28,026 bases of DNA from Scleroderma bovista (lineage: Eukaryota > Basidiomycota > Agaricomycetes > Boletales > Sclerodermataceae), in assembly GCA_037178675.1 (NCBI GenBank), contig JAYMGJ010000507.1, positions 1-28,026 on the forward strand, in the 5' to 3' direction. Position 1 is the first letter of the stretch, and each line of letters starts with the position of its first letter. The translations under genes were made by a program, and so were the position numbers. Shown here piece after piece: positions 1 through 6,378 of this stretch. The notes beneath the pieces are model-generated. The model was not told where the DNA came from. It searched no databases and worked only from the letters and a program-made list of their open reading frames with translations.

Positions 1-1422
1 GCGTCTATAGAAGTTGCCGAGGCCTAAGAATGCTCGAACCTGTTTGACATTCGTTGGCTCAGGCCACTTCAAAATAGCATTAACTTTTTCAGGGTCCATC
101 TTTATCCCGTCACGTGAGACTATCATTCCAAGGAAGTCGACTTCGGTAACGCAGAAGCGACACTTCTCGGGTTTGACAAATAAGTCATTATCACGTAAAC
201 GTTTTAAGACTTCAAGCACAATCCTGTCATGCTTTTCCTGATCGTCCGTGTTTGTGAATATCATTAGGTTGTCAATATACACCACGCAAACATCTGACAT
301 ATCGTGGAAGATCTCATTCATCATTTTTTGGAATGTTGCAGGTGAATTACATAGACCGAAATACATACCAACGGGCTCAAAAGCCCCTTTGTGCGTTACA
401 AACACAGCTTTCCACTCATCACCTTCCTTGATACGGACATTGTTATATCCCCATCGAAGATCCATCTTCATGAAGAGTTTACATCCTTTCAGCTTGTCAA
501 CAAGTTGACTGATCAAGGGCAATGGGTAGTTATTTTTAATGGTCCACTCATTTAAATATTGATAGTCCTGAACCATGCGCTTCTTGCCGTCTTTTTTGGG
601 GACAAAGAAGACAGGGGAAGTCTGAGGGGAAATAGACGGGCAAATATAGCCTTTCGCAAGCTGATTGTCAACAAAGTCCTCAACTTCTTTCTGCTCATCC
701 ACTGACAGGGGTATCAAACGCCCTTTCTTAGGTGGGAAGTCTTCCCTGAGATCTATGCCATGGTCCCACGGCTTCCTAAGCGGCATGCATTCGGACGACT
801 TCTTCGAGAAGACATCTAAATACTCCCAGTACTCTCGGGGTACAAGCTTCTGGGCCTCCTCGAGGGTTGTCTCACCAACAGCAACCTTTGACTCGTGGGC
901 CTTTAAAGCCTGAATCCAAGTTTCCTGAGATTCGTTTTGATGTAATAATTTAGCGAAGCGTGTTTCCAAGAGTGACTTGCACTCAGGGGGACACCTAGTT
1001 AAATTAACTTGTCCGGTTACCCAATCAATATCGGGGTTATGCTTTCTAAGCCAGGTGTGGCCGAGGATAAGGGGAACCTTTCCAAGGCAAGTGACTGCAC
1101 ACCAAAGCTTTTCAGTGTGTTTTCCAATACCGACTGTAAGTAACACATAATGCATGATATCGCCTTCCTGGTTCCTCGTGCCATCTACGTTAAGCACTGG
1201 AACAGGCTTTACCAGCTTAGACAATTGCAACTGTCTATCAAGAGCCCAGCTCTTGTCAACAAAACACCCAGTAGCGCCACTGTCTAGCAGGGCATCTACT
1301 TCAATAACATTAAGGGGTCCGCGAATGTGGACGGGTATCGTCACTTCACATTCCAAGGTGAAGGACCTCCGTAAGTCCAAGAAAGAAACTTCTTCGGTTC
1401 CGGCGGGGCTTTCCGGTGTGAG
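1..1422 (-). CDS. Partial Ty3/gypsy Pol: aspartic protease and reverse transcriptase
   Basis: 474 codons without a stop, running off the left edge; the upstream limit is an in-frame TGA at 1425-1423. The aspartic protease is recognised by DSGATGCF (about 1284-1261), followed by a typical ILGHTWLRKHNPDIDW stretch. RT follows: PKKDGKKRMVQDYQYLN (about 600-550), motif A around KMDLRWGYNN with its Asp at 462-460, FGLCNSPATFQ (about 360-328), motif C, and the palm/thumb signature FLGMIVSRDGIKMDPEKV. The frame ends at AFLGLGNFYRR, where an RNase H would begin. Odd point: motif C reads YIDN instead of YxDD, with Asn at 270-268. The first part of the frame has no obvious ATG, as expected for a Pol made from a polyprotein. 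Family assignment is firm; activity is doubtful because of the motif C change and the missing gag. Confidence 0.9.
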
Positions 1423-1425
1423 TCA

Positions 1426-1750
1426 AAGTGTGGATTTGGGTCAGAACAACAACCCAAACACAACACCAACAAAGGACTACGAAATTGTGCGAGTGGTGGT
1501 TTACCTCCGCAGTGTCCAGAGAGGATGTGCTGAGGAGGAGGGAAGGGGATCTACACCAACAGGGTGATGCAGACGGTGATGCAGGATACTCCTGGGGTAC
1601 AGGAGCAATAGAAGACGAAGGGGATAGGTGTCTGGACTCTTCCTAAAGCCTAGGAAGTGTCAAAGCGGGGATTGGGTAGACTGAGACTGAAACAGCGATA
1701 CTACACCTAGAGATTGGTGCAGCAAAGGGGCAGGGATGCCTCTGATGTCC
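1426..1750 (-). other. Leader between the LTR-like segment and protease of element B
   Basis: No coding sequence continuous with the protease frame: it is closed by stops at 1425-1423 and again upstream. A neighbouring minus-strand frame reads a short peptide-like stretch (SDPNPHFDSHRKAPPEPKKF, about 1450-1390) that could be the end of a lost gag/linker, with a frame slip near 1390 before the protease. I see no convincing primer-binding site. The segment may be the scar of a gag deletion. Confidence 0.35.
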
Positions 1751-2462
1751 AGAGGCGAGGAAGATTGACTGGTATGAAGCCTAGACTCCGCTTGAGCCTA
1801 GTATAAAGAATAGATCTTGAATAACTTGGAAAAACTTGACAATATTGAGCCTTTAGACCTTCACTGAAGCCTACAAGACTCAAAGAGCTGAGGGGATACT
1901 GACTGAGAGAGTCTGAGAGAGGGATAATTTCGTGCAATTGGGTCCTCTTTCACTGGGCTGAGCCCAGGGGTTTAAATACATGGGGGGGCACAGCATTAAA
2001 GTACAAAAAGAGAAGGGAGTAAGCAGAATTTATCAAGGATTGGTAAGGGATTGGTAAGAGCTTTGTAAGGGGTTTGTAAGCGATCAGTAAGCAAGGGATA
2101 AGCAGGAATGAGTAAGCATAGGAAGCATGAATAAGCTGCTGAGTAAAGGAATGAGTAAGCTGCATGACAAGATTGATTGGTAAGGGAGTGAGTCATCAGC
2201 TGAGTAATATACCAAAAATGCGAAAGGGATAGAGTAATACTGATGACAAGAGAGCATCAGTAAGCAAGGGATGAGTCACTGCACAGCAGAAGGAGTCATT
2301 GATGCACAGGCTAAGAAGTTTGATGGGGGGCTGTGTACCATCAGGAATTTGATGGGACAACAATGGGGAAGATCTGGGATTAATAGGGGGATTGATCCGA
2401 GACAAAACAGCCACAAGAAGGGTACCAGGGGTCCAGAGGTCTTTTTGGGGGGTCAGCATACA
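1750..2462 (-). repeat. Probable 5' LTR of element B (inner end approximate)
   Basis: On the minus strand it would begin at 2462 with TGTATGCTGACCCCCC, a TG-starting, C-rich end like those of fungal gypsy LTRs. It contains a TATA-like TATTTAAA (1978-1971), followed closely by a 15-bp inverted repeat at 1967-1953 (arms CTGGGCT/AGCCCAG with one central base). It also holds the TAAG-rich array listed separately. The second LTR copy is not in the window, so the ends and any target-site duplication cannot be verified. Confidence 0.42.
2018..2272. repeat. GTAAG-rich degenerate tandem array inside the LTR-like segment
   Basis: Ten GTAAG words lie between 2018 and 2265, in contexts such as TTGGTAAGG, TTTGTAAG and GAGTAAGC, with further TAAG variants between them. 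A 17-bp exact direct repeat, ATCAGTAAGCAAGGGAT, occurs at 2083-2099 and 2256-2272. Read on the minus (element) strand the unit is CTTAC. Position upstream of the TATA-like box suggests an LTR U3 region. Confidence 0.6.
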
Positions 2463-2589
2463 CTAAGGTATAGTGCATGTGTTCTAGCACCGCTGAAGCG
2501 CAACCATGGGCTCCCTTGACGAGCTCTCTTCTGGGAAAGAACGAGAGAGGGTTCTTCTTCCTAATAGCACTATAAAGTGGGGGGAATAA

Positions 2590-3899
2590 CTGTCATGGTG
2601 CTGGGGGACGTCGTCTGAAAGTAGGGAAGCGGATAGAGTATTGAATTCGACGCATCCAGGGAAGCGAGACGAACGACAGAGGAAGATGGACATGGCAAGT
2701 ATCTGGGAGGAAGGGACCATAGGCTGAGGGCTCAGGGGACACAGAGACGACCAGAGAAGACTTCTCAAGCTTGACAATAGACCTAAGATGACCAAAGTAC
2801 GTCCTTGACGCAGGACTGACGAGGAGAACACGCTGACCGAGAACGAGAGGGACTGAGGGAGCAGGCTGGGAAGATATGTGCCAGGAAGTGCACGGGAACT
2901 CTGGGAGAGGCTGTCCTAAGAGCAGGACATAGTGGAGATCTGCAGCAATAGCGGAGAAATGATCCAGAGAAAATACGGACTCCATAGTGAGCGATGAAGT
3001 GAACGTCTGGATTGCGGGGGGAATATCTCCGTGGGAAATGAACGGATTTGCGTCGGAACTTGACAGGCAGATAGACCACGTTCTAGGCTCTCTGATGGTA
3101 TAGTCATGTGCCTGATAGCTTCAGAAACGACGGAGCTATTCAAAATATCGGAATGCCAGCACTGGGCGCCTAAAAATGACATTTGGGCGCTAAAAATCAT
3201 TTCTTCTCTTTCTCCTTCGTTTCTCCATCAATTCTTCGGCTTCTTTGATCGTTCTGGTATGGGAGTTGGACTGCAGACGTGTGCATTCCTTTCTCATACC
3301 ACAATTGACGTTATTCCTTCAGTTTCTTCTGCTTCTTGGCGGTTCTTGTGCGATAGATGACTGTCTGCATTGGCATTCATCTCTCGCATCAGGATAGTTG
3401 TCTTGTGCGATAGATGGCTACGATGAGGGTCCGTCGTGCTTATCCTTCGCATAAGGATCATTCGATATAGGCGTTATCTTCCATGTTCACTGTACCAAAC
3501 CTGTTTGGTGCGTGACACCGGTTCCTCAGATGCCAAAGGAGAAGAAGCAGTAGTATTCAACAGGGAATTAAGCACACACAATTTAACCTCCGGTGCCGAG
3601 CCCTTTGCAGGGACTCCCTTAGAGGGTACAGTAATAAATACAGGAGAGTCATTACAGTCCACAGTATCTACTGACAGGACAGAGTACTTGTTGAAGGAAA
3701 CAGAGACAGGGGAAACTACAGAAGGTGATTTTTTATAGGTTTTCTGTATTTTACGAGAAAGAAGAGAAATGCGGTATTTATAAATATCCTGTGCTTCAGG
3801 AGATTTAGCACAGGAGAGACGATAGTCCAAGATCCTTACTGCACTGTCCAATTCAGACTCAAGAGCAAGGGTGCCCATTGTATCCTCACTCTCTAATCG
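2590..3899 (-). pseudogene. Decayed pol-phase (post-frameshift) reading frame of element A
   Basis: Entered by the -1 shift at 3899, this frame is open for 141 codons to a TAA at 3476-3474. It then stays protein-like past that stop and past TGA at 3296-3294 and 3230-3228, giving segments such as MREMNANADSHLSHKNRQEA and ERNAHVCSPTPIPERSKKPK. From about 3120 to 2593 a different minus frame takes over (it contains MESVFSLDHFSAIAADLHY and LVLGQRVLLVSPASRTYFG), which implies another indel. I do not recognise a catalytic domain; it probably represents the spacer between nucleocapsid and protease. HLSHK is encoded twice by a 15-bp direct repeat. Confidence 0.5.
3345..3416. repeat. 15-bp direct repeat pair
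   Basis: CTTGTGCGATAGATG occurs exactly at 3345-3359 and 3402-3416, spaced 57 bp start to start. Both copies fall in the same minus-strand frame and encode HLSHK, so this looks like a small in-frame duplication within the element A coding sequence. Confidence 0.8.
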
Positions 3900-3905
3900 T
3901 TTAAA
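3862..3905 (-). promoter_or_regulatory. -1 programmed ribosomal frameshift signal at the gag-pol junction
   Basis: On the minus strand the heptamer TTTAAAC (3905-3899) sits in register X XXY YYZ with gag (T TTA AAC), two codons before the gag stop TAG (3895-3893). A six-base spacer is followed by a stem: arm AGAGTGAGG (3892-3884) pairs with CCTTGCTCT (3870-3862) through nine pairs including two G-U, closing a 13-base loop. Slipping back one base enters exactly the frame that continues as the 141-codon post-gag ORF. Heptamer, spacer length and stem match the established rules for -1 frameshifting in retroviruses and some LTR elements. Confidence 0.8.
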
Positions 3906-4900
3906 TTCTTGAAATAGTCCCTCATTTCGGAGAAGGACATGCCGCGAACAGCGTTGACGCGTTCGTCGTCAGGTTGGGGCTGCACAGCCCAGGTTTGCTG
4001 GGGTTTCCCTCAACGTGGGCGACGCGGTTGGCTACATTCGCAAGCGATGTGGCCAAATCCCTGGCAGTTATAGCATTGGAGCCCTTTACTCCATTGCTGG
4101 TTTTGCTGCTGAGCAGCGCCGATATCCATGGGGGTGCCAGCGCCCAGCATAACTCCATAGGAGGAGGAGCCACTCCCCTGCTGATAATAGCGGGCACCAC
4201 CCTGCATATTAATTAGGAAGAGCTCCTGAGCCCTTCCGACGGTTCTGACCGAGGCGGCCAGCTCAGCATAGGTGGCGCAATCCTTTGCCAGGAGGTGCAC
4301 CTGCTGGAGGACCTGCCTCTGTACCGCTCTTTCGAGCAGGTCCCTAGCGTAGGCGTCAGGACAGCCACTCTCGACTTTGAGCGACTCAAAAGTTGCGAGG
4401 AAATCATCCACTCACTGACAGGGGCCTTGGCGTAGCTTCAGCAACTGGGACCTGGCCCAGTCAGTGTTGTTGCCAGGCATGAAAAAGCTAGTGATTTCGG
4501 CCTGGAGCTCATCCCAAGTTGGGTACTCGACCCCTGGACCAAGGTAGTAGTCCAATTTTACCTGGGCCCAATGCCCAGCTTTAGGTCCTTTGAACCTGGA
4601 GAGAACGGCCGCCATGATCTCACTATTCCTTGTTAGGAGACCACTCCTCTGGTTCATCATGACCCACAACTTCATTTTGCTCCACCAAACTTTGAAGGCC
4701 TGGGGGGAGCCATTGTAATTCCCAGGTTTAGCGACAACCTTTTTAGGGGCTCTAGGCGGCGCCGCAGGTGCCCCGGGGGCCACAGGAGCAAGGCCTTGCT
4801 GCGCACCAGCAAGGGCCTGGATACTGTTCTGCAGGTCGAGTTGGCCCTGCGTGAACTGAAGGAGAATATTCTGAAGGGGATCGTGATGTTGCTGATCCAT
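3893..4900 (-). pseudogene. Gag of Ty3/gypsy element A, with two in-frame stops
   Basis: Starts at ATG 4900-4898 (MDQQHHDPLQNILLQFTQ), two bases after its codon partner upstream ends. Capsid-like sequence (VWWSKMKLWVMMNQRSG, WDELQAEITSFFMPGN) resembles Ty3/gypsy Gag (retrotrans_gag type). A CCHC zinc knuckle CYNCQGFGHIACEC lies at about 4080-4038. In-frame TGA codons interrupt it at 4414-4412, right before DDFLATFESLKVES, and at 4012-4010, just after the knuckle. Otherwise the frame is continuous to the natural-looking TAG at 3895-3893, which overlaps the frameshift signal. About 335 codons in all. The stops mark decay rather than normal structure. Confidence 0.85.
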
Positions 4901-4903
4901 CTT

Positions 4904-5279
4904 CTAGTACAGGTGGTAACGGGAGTAGGGGGCACCTCGGGGGATGTGTGGGGTAGAGGCGGGAAGTTCAAAACGTACGACGGCGGGCGAGCGGGAGGGC
5001 GGATTCGGCCTCGATGTAATAGCGGGGGTTGTCGAGGAAGAGGTCTGCAAGGGTGTCGACAACGAGGTTGTAGCGACGGAAGGTGGTGTACGTCTGCTCA
5101 ACTCTTCTGAAGTCTGCTTCTCTGGCAGCTTCTTGAGCAGGCATAAGAGGAAGGGGGTAACGGATATCGTAGGTGACTGTCAGGCATCCTGCCTGACTAA
5201 AGGAGTACTCGTAGGGAGGTATGGTGACTAGGTAGTGGGGTAACGTAGGAGTAATGATATATCGGGACTGGATCCCCAC
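4904..5279 (-). pseudogene. Small ORF upstream of gag in element A, frameshifted
   Basis: Starts at 5279 (MGIQSRYIITPTL) and reads on through AREADFRRVEQTYTTFRRY and LFLDNPRYYIEAESALPLAR to a stop at 4970-4968. The next frame continues smoothly as ELPASTPHIPRGAPYSRYHL to TAG 4906-4904, three bases before the gag ATG. The simplest reading is one extra T in the TTTT run near 4972. Function unknown; it is placed like an N-terminal gag segment or an accessory ORF translated ahead of gag. The protein-like look of both halves is what supports it; no family is recognised. Confidence 0.55.
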
Positions 5280-5583
5280 AGGTGTTCCAATGAACTAAGC
5301 ATAAGCTTCTGTTCGCCTGTCGCGCTCGCCGGGTCAGGGCAGTGGCACAGCTATGCAGAAACAAATGGCCACTGGCTGCAGATCATGGGTCTACCTCTCC
5401 ATGGACGGAGGAACTATGGGTAACTATGGCTCAATCTCCTTGCGGGTACAAACCGCGCTTGAACGGGAGCCGCCCTACAGACACCAGGCACGACCCTGGG
5501 CTGGTGTACGATACGTAAACGAAGTGGTACTAGAAACTCCCAAACCCAAGTGGGCTACAGGGAATGGCACTAAAGGCTGGCCA

Positions 5584-6095
5584 TGTGCGAACGTGAAAGG
5601 TGCGAAACAAAGCTCCTTAACCCTGGAGTCTGGGTATAGTTTCCCTTTATAAGGCTGGGGAACAGCGCATGGTAGACGACTAGTAGATGGGTAGATTCAA
5701 GCTCTAGTGAGACAACCCTAAGGGCAAACAACCCAAAGAACTACCACACGTCAAGACTCTGAGGAGGAAATAGGAACCAAGCATCTTAGAGTGAAAACCC
5801 AAAGAGAGCTCGAATGGAGAGCCTCTGGGTGCTGGATTGCAGCAGTATATATACTACACTACACGTGTCCTGTGCGAGGCTATCCATGAGGTTGTATGCT
5901 GTACAAGGCAGTGAGCACAGCTGCCATCCTGTGGTAAGGCTACACTAATGACATCAAGGGATACAGCATGTACAGCACGAGGCTGTAGTCCAGACAGACC
6001 TACAGATAAGATGCACTAGATAAGATACTATGGTACAATAAGATAAGATGTCATCTAATCGTAGATTAGATAAGATAAAAAGTTAGACCGTTACA
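5584..6095 (-). repeat. 5' LTR of element A (outer end 6095; inner end uncertain)
   Basis: The outer end at 6095 begins TGTAACGGTCTAAC on the minus strand. A TATATATA box lies at 5853-5846, and gag begins downstream, so promoter and orientation agree. The inner edge cannot be fixed without the partner LTR. A TG at 5584 preceded by CCA (a possible primer-binding start) is only a candidate. The leader from about 5280 to 5583 has no ORF that I support. Confidence 0.5.
6005..6080. promoter_or_regulatory. Cluster of GATA-factor-type motifs in the LTR
   Basis: GATAAG occurs at 6005-6010, 6019-6024, 6042-6047 and 6069-6074, and GATAAA at 6075-6080, five HGATAR matches in 76 bp. This is the site recognised by fungal GATA factors (AreA/NIT2 nitrogen regulators, SreA/Urbs1 iron regulators). 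The cluster sits at the U3 end, upstream of the TATATATA box on the element strand. Function is inferred from motif density only. Confidence 0.45.
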
Positions 6096-6378
6096 CCCCT
6101 ACCAGAGTAGACCCAGACTTGACAGTCAGCTCCAGTCAACTTGGAGCCAGAGTTGCAGCAACACTATGTAGTTCTGGACCGGTGATACTAAACCCAGTAC
6201 TGAACCTACAGTACTGAATCCATGGTACTGATCCTTTGGCAGTGACCCTGCAGTAGTGAACATGGTCCTCAACCCTAAGTACTGGGCCATAGCACTGAAG
6301 CCCCTACAATTAACCTGCAGCACTGGACCCAAGGTACCAGACTTGCCAGTGGGATCAGCTCAACTATATATACTGGTA
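6096..6378. repeat. Spacer with a degenerate AGTACTGAACC repeat
   Basis: Between element A and the 3' end of the PPR-like gene. From about 6190 to 6335 a short unit recurs every 15-25 bp in drifting form: CCCAGTACTGAACC, ACAGTACTGAATCC, ATGGTACTGATCC, GGCAGTGACCC, GCAGTAGTGAAC, TAAGTACTGGGCC, TAGCACTGAAGCCCC, GCAGCACTGGACCC. The core AGTACT is palindromic. No ORF here; it is probably an eroded minisatellite or part of another element. Confidence 0.55.

Larger units (their letters stand above)
1..2462 (-). mobile_element. Ty3/gypsy LTR retrotransposon, element B, truncated by the window edge
   Basis: A minus-strand retroelement. Reading from right to left it shows a probable 5' LTR (about 1750-2462), a short leader (1423-1750), then protease and reverse transcriptase (1422-1); RNase H, integrase and the 3' LTR would lie outside the window. 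The protease-before-RT order and the RT sequence place it in Ty3/gypsy (Metaviridae). No gag with a zinc knuckle lies between the LTR-like segment and the protease, so gag is deleted or the LTR assignment is wrong. I infer that B inserted into element A, because A's pol-like sequence stops making sense where B's LTR begins. Confidence 0.65.
2463..6095 (-). mobile_element. Ty3/gypsy-type LTR retrotransposon, element A, decayed and interrupted
   Basis: Minus-strand order: LTR ending at 6095, leader, small 5' ORF (5279-4904), gag (4900-3893) with a CCHC knuckle, -1 frameshift site, then a pol-phase frame that fades out by about 2590. The outer LTR end reads TGTAACGGTC on the minus strand, a TG-starting end. 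Gag has two in-frame stops, the small ORF a frameshift, and the pol-phase frame several stops, so the copy is dead. Its protease and RT are not seen on this side of the element B boundary at 2462/2463; they may lie beyond the left edge or be lost. Confidence 0.7.

Noticed and set aside
1154..1567. Plus-strand ORFs within 14-1646
   Set aside because: They are shadows of the minus-strand protease/RT frame and its leader.
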